A stretch of 64,000 nt of DNA, from the NCBI RefSeq assembly GCF_905404315.1, contig NC_066280.1:14021001-14085000 (forward strand), read 5' to 3'. Source of the stretch: Leptidea sinapis (Eukaryota > Arthropoda > Insecta > Lepidoptera > Pieridae). Positions 21,462-32,690 of this stretch are shown one piece after another. A program made the translations under genes and the position numbers. Within the stretch, counting starts at the first letter, position 1; every line of letters begins with the position of its first letter. A model generated the notes under the pieces. That model had not been told where the DNA came from, did not search any database, and saw only the letters and a program-made list of their open reading frames with translations.

Positions 21462-21811
21462 CTAGCTGACCCAGTAAACGTTGTATTGCCGATATTAAAA
21501 TCTCGATACAAAAGTAACTGTTTATCGTAGATGGGTGAAAATTTGAAGTTGTATGTATTTTTTAAGGCTGACTCATAATCAAAAAATTAAAAAAAATGTC
21601 AAAAAAATGTCAAAAAAATAAATCGTGTGGACCACCCTTAACATTTAGGGGGATGAAAAATAGATGTTGTCCGATTCTCAGACCTACCCAATATGCACTC
21701 AAAATTTTATGAGAATCGGTCAAGCCGTTTCGGAGGAGTTCGGTCCCGCGAACCGTGACACGAGAATTTTATATATTATATGTACAGTACAATGTCTGTC
21801 GGGTCAGCTAG
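21462..21811. mobile_element. 350-bp TIR element with TA target duplication
   Basis: The left end CTAGCTGACCCAGTAAACG is the inverse of the right end TCTGTCGGGTCAGCTAG. TA dinucleotides flank it at 21460-21461 and 21812-21813. There is no coding capacity. GAGAATCGGTCAAGCCGTTT inside is a phrase common to lepidopteran non-autonomous repeats. The TA duplication suggests a Tc1/mariner-mobilised MITE. Confidence 0.7.
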
Positions 21812-22084
21812 TATACAAATAAAAATGTAGAGTATGTTTTATACTGAAAATAATTTCAGAGTAACTCAAACAATTTCACTAGTATTGCATCGTCAACGTC
21901 TTATATGTGAAATCCGCAGTTTCCTCGGAGATATCTCAGAGATGAATGAGCAAGAAACACAAAGGAGACGAGGCTTGGTCGAGAGAGGTTTTTAATATGG
22001 AATACCTTCAATACTTCCGTTTAGGTCTTTTGATATCTTTTCAGTCTTTTATTGCTCTATAACCTATAAATTTATACTACCCAG

Positions 22085-22270
22085 TTCCGGGCAACTACAT
22101 CGTCACTGAAAATGCAACTTTTAATTGGAGCTGCAGGCGTTTAAAATTAAAAACTCCTACGCCTGCAGTCGTCCCACCACCCGCCACCGGACTGTACCAT
22201 AATATCGCGCACTCGGTTGTTTATCGTCATCATCCTAACTATTCAAAATATATTTTTTCAAATAATGTAG
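22085..22270 (-). pseudogene. Helitron-helicase-associated fragment, weak
   Basis: GAAAATGCAACTTTTAATTG, CTGCAGGCG and CGCGCACTCGGTTGTTTATC match 62130-62265 in the same orientation. There, a helicase-like motif is readable downstream. Here only the upstream part is preserved and frames are broken. Confidence 0.4.
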
Positions 22271-23256
22271 TATGAAAGACAAAGATTACGTTTATTGCTG
22301 TAAATTCCTATAAATGTATACTATCTACTTCCGGCCTCTCGGTTGCTCGGAAAGTGCATTTTTTATTTTAAGTGGGCCCAATAGTTTAATGGAAATATAT
22401 TATAAATCAGCTAAGTCAAATCAGTCAAATCAGATCAGCTAAGTCAAACATACTTAAGTACCTCTATGAGTTTAATTTGTCAAATTAATTTTGGAATTTA
22501 TTTGTGTAAAATTCTTGAATGTCTGATTCTAGCCGTAGGCGCACTACTATATTGGGGCCCTCGACTTGGTACAAGACTAAGTAAGCTAAGCCTTGAAATG
22601 ACACCATCATCGCAAATGTGGTGGATAATGGTGTATTACTGCCTGAAAGCATATATTTCCACATCCTCAATACACAGTGGTAATTTCGAGTAAATAAGTG
22701 TATCCCTTCCTGTTTCGTAATTGAAATGACATCCTTCAAGAAGGGTGAAGAAATTAATTCAAGAGTATGGAACAATGTGGTAATAATAATATCGTTATGA
22801 AATAAATTCAGTCTTTGGTACATTCATCTTAACGACATAAGTACAAAAATGTCCGCCCTTCAAGAGAAAAGAAAAAAATTGCGAACTGGCATAAAAATCC
22901 TTTCATATTAATCTCATAATAAAAATAAAATGTCGTATAATTAGTTCAATTACGTAGTATACACGAGCAAATAAATTGCAGAGCGTATTAGGCGGTATAC
23001 ACACTGTACTTCTTTTCTTAAAAATTAGACACACTTCATTGAAGTTTAATTATCAAAAAAAGCAATAAATATATTTTTATGCGAGCATTAATAGTTATTC
23101 TGATACCTTAGATTCTCTCCACTGCGTTCCAACTAGATACCGCAGAATGCGGCAACTACTACTACGACCAAGTGGTGTACTTGAGCCCGTCTCGAACAAT
23201 GTGTGAAGTGGACGTGCTACATGTTCTGTTAAACTTTGCTAATAATCGAAACTAAA
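22271..23256. other. No gene recognised
   Basis: A 112-codon minus frame (22485-22823) has no motif I know. A short direct repeat, AGCTAAGTCAAA-CAG, sits at about 22410-22450. The rest is AT-rich. Confidence 0.4.
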
Positions 23257-23367
23257 ATGCCGTGTTGCGTAATAAAACATTGCAAAAATAATACTACAAG
23301 AAATAAGAAAGACACTGGGATCACATATCATCAGAAAGTATTTTGTATTTTATTAATTTTAATGTAA
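23257..23367 (+). CDS. Possible THAP-domain N-terminus (first exon or relic)
   Basis: The ATG opens MPCCVIKHCKNN...GITYHQK. This fits the start of a THAP zinc-binding domain, in which the first pair of cysteines follows Met-Pro and a G-I/V-x-Y/F-H segment comes about 20 residues later. A GTATTT after CATCAGAAA could be a splice donor, but no second exon was found and the open frame stops after 36 codons. THAP domains occur in host proteins and in P-element-type transposases. Which of these this is cannot be decided. Confidence 0.35.
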   Translation: MPCCVIKHCKNNTTRNKKDTGITYHQKVFCILLILM

Positions 23368-23889
23368 AATTTGAAAGATGCCTCTGAGTGTGTAGCGGAG
23401 ACCAATTCTCAATAATATGCTGCTACCGTGTGGAACCCTTTTTATGAGAAATACACAGACATATTGTAACCCGTAGTTAACGGTGCTGTTGACTCAATTA
23501 CTTTTATAATTCTTTGGTATATATAACATTTGTGAACCCTGTTTGTTGACACTAATAATAATTATTAAAAAAACATATTTGCAAAACTAACGTATTTGAC
23601 CTAGGAAAATATAATAATATTACTCAGCTTTTTACAGTTCAAATGTTATTTTATGAAGAGATCATTATCGATAATTTGTGTGATAATATTTACGATAGAA
23701 AGAAGGTAAAAGTTACCCCTCTGTAATAAAAGCATTTTTTCTGTTGCCTGTTTAATAAACTGTATGCTCTAATTTTATATTTATTATTGTTATTTCATAT
23801 AATCATTGCAATTTTAAAATTAATTTATTGACCAACATAAACAAAAACCAATATAAACAATCCATCCCTTTTGACATACCAATTAGAAA

Positions 23890-24482
23890 TTCAATTTCAA
23901 ATTCAAATATTTTTATTCAAAATAGGATGTGATATCACTTATTGAAAGTCAAAAACTATCACCTATTCCAAAAATAATGCCTCAGACCTGAGAATAGTTG
24001 TAACAAAGCGGGCTTTGTTTTTCAAAAAAAAATGTATACGAGAATAAAGAGGATACAATTAAACTTATTATTTAATAGTCTGAGGGAGATAGCTCCATTC
24101 CCAATCTGTGGAATCATTAAGAAAGTCATTTATGCTATAGAAACCTTTTTTCACCAAACAAAAACAAACCACACAAACGTTTTTTAACAATTCTTCATAT
24201 CCATCGCCCAAACAAAAGACTTACAACTTGACTTAGCCGAATAGTAGGTATTATAAGTTTTTTTCTGTTCCTGGTGTTAACATTATGGTTATGACAGTTT
24301 CTAGCAAATTCACTTGTGTACCTATGTACATACATAACATTATCAACAATATACTGAGAAGCAACAGTCAAGATGTTAATTTCTTTAATTTTTGCTCGCA
24401 ATGATTCTTTAGGATCTAGGTTATAAATAGCGCGAATAGCCCTCTTTTACAGCACAAATATTGTATTAATATCGGCAGCGAA
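23890..24482 (-). pseudogene. LINE A 3' end, minus copy
   Basis: Tail ATTCAAATTCAAATATTTTT at the left, then 3' UTR and ORF end. A 68-codon stretch includes IKEINILTVASQYIVDNVMY and NVNTRNRKKLIIPT, and upstream are RAIRAIYNLDPKESLR and AADINTIFVL followed by a stop. It is the same family as 13864-15027, truncated at both coding ends. Confidence 0.85.
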
Positions 24483-24908
24483 TTGAACTGGCAATATAAA
24501 AATAAAGTTAGTTACTTTGTACCATTTTATACTTTCTAACAGATATTTTGTAACAACTATGTAACTAATATGGTACCCCAATAAATTATTCTATTCTAAT
24601 AATTATAATTAGTGCGGCATCCAATGTGCGCTAGCCCTTGTATTAGTTTAGTGCTACCTGCTCAAGTTGGGCAGTTTGCAAAAAACGCGCGCATCGGTCC
24701 CACGGTCGCCGAATACGGCCGTTGACCCCGTCAGCGTCACCGTCTGCATTCAATTGACGAATATTGACGACGCGATAACGACGAACACTCACGAACACAT
24801 CGCGAACGAGTTTTTTGATTCCCTACTGTTTGTTTGAACACGATTTGGATTGATTGCATTATTTTATTTAATAGATGAGACGAACTTTTAAGGATTAAAT
24901 CCCAGGTA

Positions 24909-26063
24909 CGTAGGTAACACTAAAAGTTTTCCGTAACTTAAAAAAACAACATGTTATAACCAAAATATTATGTTTATTGCTTTTCAAACTATTCTCTTTT
25001 ACATTTTAAACATTTTTTCATGCGATCGAACCATTTTTTCAAAAAGGAGGACCACAGATCTGAAGGCATGTTTTCTACGTGCTGATTGAACGCTATCACT
25101 GCGTCTTTGGAATTGGTAAAAGTGACACTGTCGTCAAATCTTTGATTTTGAGGAAAATACAGGAATCACAGGGTGCTAGGTCGGGGCTATGTGCAGGATT
25201 TGTTGGCCTTGTGTGAAGAAGCATTGTCATGATGTACGAGAACGCGGCTTTTTTTTCGTCTTTCGCGAACTTTTTTTACACCCTCGGTAAACAAATAGTA
25301 GAATACCACTCGGCATTAACACTCTTTTGATCTTCAAGTAGAATTGTGCAGTTGGGACCCGTAGCTGAGAAAAAGATGCGATAATTTTTTTACCAACGTT
25401 TCTAGCCTGCCTCAGTTTTGTTGGCCTGTTCTCATTTTCAAACAAAACAAGATATCCACGTTTCGTCTCCTGTGACAATGTCATAAACAGAAGTAGAATG
25501 TCCGTGGTCGTACTTCATTAGCATCTGTGAGCACCATTCCACGCGAGCCCGCTTCTGCTCCGCTGTCAGTTCATGAGGAATCCAACGACAACAAAGTTTC
25601 CGAACTTTCAATTCTTCGCGTAAAATTTTCTGAATTTGGCTCATACCAATCCCCAATAGTCCTCGAATTGTCTCATAGGTAATCCGCGGGTGTCCTTCAA
25701 TTAGCCGCTTAACAGTAAGCCACATTATTTTCGTTAACGGCAGTTGAAGGCTGCCCTTCACGAAATTCGTCATGTAAAGAAACCCAACCTCTCTCCAATT
25801 CAGCAAACCATCGCCTCACGGTGCTCAAGCAAGGTGCTTCTATCCCAAAATTATTTAAGATCATTAAAAATAAAATTTTCGACTTATTTCCATTTTCATT
25901 GCGTACGTAGAACTTTGATCTGTGATAAAAAAAAATTGACAAATGATTTCCCGCCAATTGTTTTTTTTATTATTAAGAAGGTTGCAACGTTTCAAAAAAT
26001 ATATCATTCGTAATCAAATATTTCCGATTAGCTAGAGGTGTAAAACTTTTAGTGTGCCCCATG
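24909..26063 (-). mobile_element. mariner-type transposon 1, complete ends, TA duplication
   Basis: The terminal inverted repeats are CGTAGGTAACACTAAAAG at the left and, read from the minus strand, CATGGGGCACACTAAAAG at the right. TA flanks both ends (24907-24908 and 26064-26065). The length of 1155 bp is normal for mariner. It encodes a broken transposase on the minus strand. The inner ACACTRAAAR core is shared with the mariner at 52005-53261. Confidence 0.9.
25000..25960 (-). pseudogene. mariner transposase, frameshifted
   Basis: It would cut and join transposon ends. Minus-strand order: an N-terminal helix-turn-helix region ending LNNFGIEAPCLSTVRRW, then REGQPSTAVNENNV, IRGLLGIGMSQIQKIL (second HTH), WIPHELTAEQKRARVEWC, and the first catalytic aspartate in TGDETW. 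The second aspartate lies in VLVHHDNASSH and the third in HSPDLAPCD. All three residues survive. The reading frame shifts at least three times, and the segment between the second and third aspartates is about 10 residues short of the usual DD34D spacing. The copy cannot be active. Confidence 0.9.
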
Positions 26064-26124
26064 TATAATCTTATCTTGCGCATCTAAAGGTTCGCTGATG
26101 CGACAAATGGCTATTTACACAAAT

Positions 26125-26200
26125 TAAACGATGCGGGACTCAAACCCGCCAACTCTTGCGTTCTCTTTGATCACTCTTCCAACTGAGCCTAAAGGTGGCG
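26125..26200 (-). repeat. tRNA-like SINE fragment
   Basis: ACGATGCGGGACTCAAACCC then TTCCAACTGAGCC matches the 3' half of the 6195-6460 family. Confidence 0.5.
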
Positions 26201-26361
26201 AGAGCCTAAAGGTGGGGTCCGGTTACTGTGGGAAAATTTTTCCAACTGATAATAATTACGCGCTACCTATATTTTGTATGATTTTAAATAAAATTCAGAA
26301 ATTATAAAAAAAAGGCCTAAAATTTATGTGACAAACTACACCAACGATCTTGAGCCAGTTT

Positions 26362-26580
26362 TACCAGTGGGAGGATGCTTTGCACAGGATGCCGGCTAGA
26401 TTATGGGTAGCACAACGGTGCATATTTCTGCCGTGAAGCAGTAATGTGTAAACATTACTGTGCACTGTATTACTGTATTAGTATGTACGCTACTCAGAAT
26501 TTTTGTGTTTATCAAGAATCCTGAGCGGCACTGCATTGTAATGGTGCCGCTCGTCTCGTCCCTTATTTACATAAAAAAAG
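26362..26580 (+). repeat. Hairpin-rich SINE-like repeat, copy 5 (internally deleted)
   Basis: ACCAGTGGGAGGATGCTTTG to TTACATAAAAAAAG. It lacks the middle segment between CATTACTGTG and the CTCAGAATTTTTG hairpin. Confidence 0.8.
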
Positions 26581-26684
26581 TTTTTTTTATTAGTTTGGCT
26601 CTCGAGAAGAACAGCAAATTCAAAGTGTATCTTCTATTGTGGTGGGCATCCAAACGAATGAATCTCGAACAATATTTGATATTG

Positions 26685-26960
26685 ATGGGACTCGAACCCA
26701 CGACCTCCGGCGTTCCGTGCCCGTGCTCTAACCAACAGAGCTCACCGTTCGAGTGACGTATCATCATCAAATCTTGTATGCTTTGTTCAACTCTCAGATT
26801 GTGGCTTCATTTACAGGGTCTACTTTAGGTACAATAATAACCTGCTCAACCCTAATATTTGCATGTTAGGAAATTGACTTGAGATGTCGCTCTTGTAAAT
26901 CTAAACAATTTGTTATGTTGTTTTTCAAATTTTATTTGTGTATTAATCCTAGAAGTGAGG
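26685..26960 (-). repeat. tRNA-like repeat copy with associated segment
   Basis: GGGACTCGAACCCACGACCT, CCGGCGTTCCGTGCC and CACCGTTCGAGTGACG match the 6195-6460 tRNA-like core. The segment GTCTACTTTAGGTACAATAA to ATTTGTGTATTAATCCTAG follows as at 2996-3150. The left junction (ATTTGATATTGATGGGACTC) differs from the usual ATGAACGATG, so the acceptor strand is lost. Confidence 0.65.
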
Positions 26961-27014
26961 GTTATCACTTAAACAAAACAAATTGTTTAAATTATTGATA
27001 AAGATGATTCACAT

Positions 27015-27100
27015 ACGTACGACTAATCGTCGTGGAAATCTTTGTGGGAGGCGTTTGTCCAGCAGTGGATGTCTACCGGCTAATGATGATGATGATGATA
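27015..27100 (+). mobile_element. RTE-type LINE 3' end with GATGAT tail
   Basis: TCGTCGTGGAAATCTTTGTG, GTTTGTCCAGCAGTGGATGT, then GATGATGATGATGATA. This is the same 3' terminal coding end and microsatellite tail as 43300-43372. Confidence 0.7.
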
Positions 27101-27227
27101 CAATACTTTACAATATTTGGCGGTCCGAGGTTCGACCTGTCGCGGTCACCAAAAGGACCGAGGTCCGACTGTTGCCGACTCTTTTCTAAGAGATGTTAAT
27201 TATATAAAAAATAGTCAAAAATATAAT

Positions 27228-27430
27228 ACTCAAAAAAAGGAGGAGATTCTCAATTCGTCAGTATTTTTTTATGTTTGTTACCTCGAAACTTTCGACTGGG
27301 TGAACCGATTTTGATAATTCTTTTTTTTATTTGAAAGCTGGTACTTTCCGTGTTCCGGTCTCATTGTAATTTGGTCCAGCTCTGACAATGGCATCCATGA
27401 GAAAACCATAAAAGTCTTAAATTTGCTATA
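27228..27430 (+). repeat. Interspersed repeat H, copy 1
   Basis: AAAAGGAGGAGATTCTCAAT, TTCGACTGGGTGAACCGATT and CATGAGAAAACCATAAAAGT. It recurs inverted at 33140-33250 and 55140-55530. Confidence 0.7.
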
Positions 27431-27589
27431 CGTATGTGGATGATAAATTTAATTTATTTTTAGATTTTTTCATTGCTGCATTGAAAAATTTTGAATATCT
27501 TCACATATTTAGACAAATTGTTGGTTAGTATACTTCGAATTCACAAAAATAAAAAAAATTAACAAAAAAAAAACAACCAACTTCATGCA

Positions 27590-27900
27590 TATGCACTAAA
27601 CAGTATAAAAAAATTGCTTATTTTTATACAATCTAATTAATTAATCTAATTCTAGTTACGATTATTGTTATTTTTGGAGTCAGTGTCATCCAAGATAGAT
27701 TTGTAACTACGTACATAGTTATAGGTGAGATGTGCTTGAGTCGTGAGGAGGCGAGAGCGGGTCACGGCGGAAGGACACCGATTCCACAAATAACAATAAT
27801 TGTAACTAGAAATAGATTAATTAAATAGATTGTATGAGAATACGCAATTATTTTTTTATACTTTTTAGTGCATATTATATCTATTGTTTTGGAATAGTGT
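27590..27900. repeat. Long inverted-repeat element P, copy 1
   Basis: The left arm, from TGCATATGCACTAAACAGTA through ATTAATCTAATTCTAGTTAC to TTGTTATTTTTGGAGTC, is matched in inverted form by the right arm ending TTTTTAGTGCATATTA. Arms are about 110-120 bp around a GC-richer centre (about 27710-27775). A second copy at 32945-33130 has the centre in the opposite orientation. Confidence 0.75.
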
Positions 27901-28201
27901 TTTTGGAGTCAGTTGTTTTCTTATTAATTAAAAAAAAATAGAACTTTGTTAGAGGTATTTATTACAAACCAAGTATTTAAGTACATAGTAGTAAGATTGT
28001 ATCAACCGTCAACCATTTTGTCAAAGTAACTCCACAAAATGAGCAGATTAAGTCTCTCAGAAATACTTACATAAGTATCACAGGAACAGCGGCGAGAGGA
28101 TATTTTAATCCGGTGCAAAACCTTGAATAATTAACTCGTAAATATGCAAATGTGATGCTTTAATGGCCGGACTACTCGCCTTTGATTTGGATCACATTTA
28201 C

Positions 28202-28311
28202 ATTAGTGACTTATAAATATATTATTATGGTCACAAGGCCGGGTGTCTAAAGAGATATTTGATAGATTGGCTTTACGTGCTCACTTACTTTTAGGCTATT
28301 TTTGATTCCCG
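28202..28311 (+). repeat. Direct repeat, unit 1
   Basis: GTGACTTATAAATATATTAT to TTAGGCTATTTTTGATTCCC is about 95% identical to 28826-28938. The unit between holds a scrap of the hairpin-rich repeat (28417-28460). Confidence 0.75.
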
Positions 28312-28559
28312 GTTTAATAGAGAATAAATTCGAATTATTGTTTATTTTTGAACGTAATTTTAATAATGTATTCTCTTTTTTTATGTGAAATAAATGATTC
28401 TTGATTGAACTCAAAGTTCGGAGCAGCACTGCAATTGCGCTCGGCACTTTCGCCCACATTCTCTTGCACAATAGGAATCACAAGAGCGTAGCCAGCCTTT
28501 TAGAAGACGACATAAGATACAATACAAAAATCTACTTACTAGATCTCGTTCAAACCAAT

Positions 28560-28826
28560 GTTCGGTGGAACTTGGCATGGTAATGTACATCATATATTTT
28601 TTTAGTTTTATCATTCTCTTATTTTTACAGGGGGGGGGGGGGAGGGACACATTTTACCACTTTGGAAGTGTCTCTCGCGCAAACTTTTCAGTTTAGAAAA
28701 AAATTATAGTAGAAATCTCAATATCATTTTTGAAGACCTATCCATTGATAGCCCACACGAATGGGTTTGATTAAAAAACAATTTTTTCGAGTTTCAGTTC
28801 TAAGTATGGGGAACCCCAAAATTTTA
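28560..28826 (-). repeat. Interspersed repeat G, inverted copy with 13-G run
   Basis: On the minus strand it reads GGGGTTCCCCATACTTAGAA, TTGAGATTTCTACTATAATT and CCTCCCCCCCCCCCCC. It matches the centre of 32171-32690. The plus strand has an uninterrupted run of 13 G at 28630-28642. Confidence 0.75.
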
Positions 28827-28938
28827 GTGGCTTATAAATATATTATTACGGTCACAAGGCCGGGTGTCCAAAGAGATATTTGATAGATTGCCTTTGCGTG
28901 CTCACTTACTTTTAGGCTATTTTTGATTCCCGATTTAT
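28826..28938 (+). repeat. Direct repeat, unit 2
   Basis: This is the second unit of the pair starting at 28202. It begins directly after the inverted repeat G fragment. Confidence 0.75.
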
Positions 28939-29845
28939 CTCGAAAATAGGGAATAAATACCTGAAATAGGGCACTTCATCCTTTGTAAGTTTAGATATGA
29001 TGTTATTTGGACAGTTTTTCACTGAACACTTTGTCATAGCATGGCGTTGTATTCAAAGCGCGTTCGAAACACAACTGAACGAAAGCTCTGCCTAATGGAC
29101 GTCTAAACAGAGTTTTGCTTCTGACAATATTTGAGCGCACTGACCACTACTATATACCACTGGACTGGCGGCTCGCAAAGTCTTTTGTGCCTGTTTGATA
29201 TTCGCCATTTTGGCGCCGTTGGCCATAAAGCGAGAGTCTGCGGTACTAAAACTAGTGATGACAACCTCAGCAAACATCGATAGATGATGGGAAACTATTT
29301 ACAAAAAATAATTGTGTACCTTATTACCTTGATTCTTGAAGTATAAATAACACGGAAAACGACCGAAATTAACTCAAAACGCAAAAATACTTCAGAGTTT
29401 TATACGTTCCTTCGCAGCCATTTGTTTTATACGTCAAAATTAGTTCTCTGGACGCTCGCGAGTGGCGCTTCAAATAGGCACAAAAAATTTACTGTCAAAT
29501 ATACGGAACAGCCTGTCCAGTAGTGTTTATACAGGTCAGTTGTCTGGTTGTTTAATAAATGTCAATGCCTTACATTACGTGGGTGGGGGCCCTATTAGTT
29601 TTATTTTGTGCGTATCAACCTTCGCGTAGGCTGCTTGTGCGTACGTTCAACAAATTAAATTATTGCTAATATATTGACTACCAAAAAATAGACGTGTTGT
29701 TAATAACTAGTAGATGGAATTATGAGCAAAAACTTTTGTAAGTTCCTGTTGATGATGATATCAGTATAACCTTTGGGCCTTACCAGACTATAGTTGCATA
29801 TGAACCAGCACAAAGAAGACCACTTCAGTAATTCAAGCCGGTCAA
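28939..29845. other. No gene recognised
   Basis: 29180-29240 is a small CG-rich patch (CGCCATTTTGGCGCCGTTGG). The rest is AT-rich. No coding region can be supported. Confidence 0.4.
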
Positions 29846-30415
29846 AATTCTAGCGCTCTACAAAGCGCAGGTCCGGCCACATATGGAGTATTGCTGTCAT
29901 CTCTGGTCTGGTGCAGTGCAGTATCACCTCGATCCATTTTACCGCGTGCAACCAGTGCTCTGTGAACGGCGTTGCGTAGAGACATCGCTTCATTGTGGAT
30001 TTATCACGGGTAGTGTTCCGAAGAGCTGTTTAACCAGATTCCTGCCGCCGAATAACACCTTCGTACGACACGCCACAAGTAAGGATATCATCCCCACCAT
30101 CTTTCTTCCACGGCTTTCTTCCACGTTCTACAAAGGAATGAGCTTCCTTGTGCGGTGTTTCCGGGACGATAAGACATGGGTACTTTCAAAGAAAGCGCGT
30201 ACACCATTCTTAAAGGCCGGCAACGCTCCTGTGATTCCTCTGGTGTTGCAAAAGAATGTGGGCGGCGGTGATCACTTTAGTTTATCTGTGCTGTTAACAC
30301 ACTTAGCCTCTTGATTGGGCCATTGTGCGTTTTCGCTTATCAGTCGGTGATCACGGCGGTGAACACTTAGCACCAGATGACCCGTACGCTAACTTGTCCT
30401 CCTTTTCCGAAAAAA
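29846..30415 (+). pseudogene. LINE B polymerase C-terminal fragment
   Basis: It begins with ALYKAQVRPHMEYCCHLWSG, the conserved segment just after the RT thumb in jockey/CR1-group LINEs. It continues through the YHG-CSEELFN region and the WNELPCAVFP region in shifted frames, and ends with the GGCGGCGGTGATCACTTTAG tail. About 70 bp of unrelated sequence (30265-30335) precedes a second tail segment, GGCGGTGAACACTTAGCACC, and poly(A). Confidence 0.8.
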
Positions 30416-31371
30416 AAAGACAATAAAGCCTCACTCAGTGTCATCTTTATTAATGTGGCCTAAATATTCCTCATCATAAAAGATGACCATACCCAAAAGT
30501 CTTTAAGCTACAGAACGAATTTATATTATATATTATAAAATATTAGTGGTACAATTTTGCAGAAAATATTTTTCAGTTTTTCAGTTATAGTACAACAAAT
30601 AATATCCAACAACTTGTTAATGACTAACTTTAACATAAACAGTTACTATAGTTTTTTTATGCTAGAAGAAAACAAACGAGTGTCCGGCTCACCAACAAAG
30701 GAATCAAATTCAATTTTGCTTGAATCAATCAATTCTACAAGAAAATCAACTAATTCCACACGGTCAAAACCAGATTACTTGTTAAGTTGAAGTACAACAA
30801 ATTGTAGTATAGAATTCACACAACACTTTCTTCAAATATTTTCTCTTATAAAAGATGAAATATTTACCAGAGCCTACACCCAGACGTAATTAAGTTTAAT
30901 AACAATATATATATTTTGATATTAGCCTGTCCAATTATGGCGGTATCAAATTGCGAGCATGTCGAAGAAAACTGGTGACACAAAAACCGATGGAAATTTC
31001 AAACCACTCTCGGAGACAATTACGAGTTTTTGTATGAAATTTTTATGCGTTCTCGTTTTTGGTTAAATTACGTGCCTATGTGGTGTTTTTCGGGGCTGCA
31101 TTCTTTGAATTTGAATTGCCTTTGTCTTCAAATGTTTCTTGATTTGAGTGTTTGCATTTTGTGAACATAGGGATATATTTTAGTGTCTGAAAAATGAATG
31201 CAATGACTTGCATTATTTATAGAAGTAATTGGCATAATGAAACTTGTCAAAATATTATAGTTTTCTTTCGTCGTGTGCATTTCTAATGTGTGGTTAATTT
31301 TTTTATTTGCTTTATTTTTTTAAATTAAAGTTATGATATATATTTTTTTATATAATACCTAATAAAATGCT
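30416..31371. other. No gene recognised
   Basis: A 77-codon plus frame (30557-30790) is Ser/Asn-rich and without known motifs. There is no other structure. Confidence 0.4.
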
Positions 31372-31900
31372 CGCATAATGCCTTTATTTTATTTACGCTA
31401 TATGTGGATTGGTGCATCTACTGTTTTGTACTTTAAGTATATACTCTATATTAACAAAAAACTATCCCTCTTATTCATAATAGTCTGCTAACTTAAAGCA
31501 TTGCTAATGCTCACTCTGTCTTCTTCTATTGACCTAAGTCGGAATGAGAAAAAACACTCTTTAGCGGCTGTTTTAAGTTAGCGGGCCCTTATGAAGGGGG
31601 TATGTATTTACTTATTAATTAACAGTTTTTTTGACTTAATCGTGTAAGGCATTTAGTAATTGACGTTTGTGTATTTTGTCGCATCACTTTGCATATATTG
31701 TAATTGCAATGATTTTTTAATTTAATTGAAAATAAAACCTGTAATACCATTTTGTTTTGAAAAGAGCAACCTTACAGTTTCTTGCTCGTTTTTCTCTTAG
31801 GAAATCCGCCTTCCGAACGAGCTGTATGAAAAAATGATATATTTCAAGTGAAATGCAATTTACCTACGAAATAAAATATTTCTGATTTATTTTGATTTGC
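31372..31900 (+). mobile_element. LINE F-like 3' region, copy 1
   Basis: GCTCGCATAATGCCTTTATT, CGTGTAAGGCATTTAGTAAT and GTCGCATCACTTTGCATATA are shared with 62990-63150. The downstream part, TTTCTTGCTCGTTTTTCTCT then GAAATAAAATATTTCTGATT, resembles a LINE 3' UTR. No ORF is preserved. Confidence 0.55.
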
Positions 31901-32170
31901 ATACTGAGAAGTAACGTAATTTTTAGTATTTCGCGGCAGCCATTTTGGATTTTGAAGTGTAAAATGACAAGTAACGTAACATAACTAAAGTCAACCCTTT
32001 AGTCAACGCTTCATTTTACTCCTCATAAAATTTAAAAGCTCCAATAAATACTTATACGACAGAGTAGGGACAGATACTTACCTATTGACTATCGTTCCAG
32101 CGCTTTGCGAATCAACAGCTCCTGAAGACACCAAGTAGTCGTCTATACAAGATTTACTATAATATTTTTA

Positions 32171-32690
32171 GGGTTCCGTAGCCAAATGGCAAAAAAAGGA
32201 ACCCTTACAGTATCGTCATGTCTGTCTATCTATCTGTCCGTATGTCACAGCCTCTTTATTCCAAAACTATAAGAACTATACTGTTGAAACTTGGTAAGTA
32301 GATGTATTCTGTGAACCACATTAAGATTTTCACACAAAAATAGAAAAAAACCTTAAATTTTGGGGGTTCCTCATACTTGAAACTCAATTTTTTTTTCATC
32401 AAACCCATACATACGTATGGGTTCTATCTACGCATAGGTCTTCAAAAATAACATTGAGGTTTCTAATATATTTTTTTTCTAACTTCTACAATAATAGAAT
32501 GATAAAATTAAAAAAATATATGATGTAGATTACCATGCCAACTTCCACCGATAATTGAGTTGAACGAAATCTTGTAAGTAGTTTTTTTAATACGTCATAA
32601 ATCGTAAACCGCAATTAACCTTTTATTCAATCTTACTGGCTGCTACGGAACCCTTCATGGACGAGTCCGACTCGCACTTGGCCGCTTTTA
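32171..32690 (+). repeat. Interspersed repeat G, copy 2
   Basis: GGTTCCGTAGCCAAATGGCA to TACGGAACCCTTCATGGACG, then CGAGTCCGACTCGCACTTGG. This copy shows both GGTTCCGTA and its inverse TACGGAACC, as well as the CGAGT/ACTCG mini-hairpin at the right. Confidence 0.8.

Noticed and set aside
22466..22823. Overlapping 75- and 112-codon frames on opposite strands
   Set aside because: Neither shows a domain, signal peptide or splice context that I can support.
30557..30790. 77-codon Ser/Asn-rich frame
   Set aside because: No motif, no start context and no neighbouring exon. This composition is expected by chance in AT-rich DNA.
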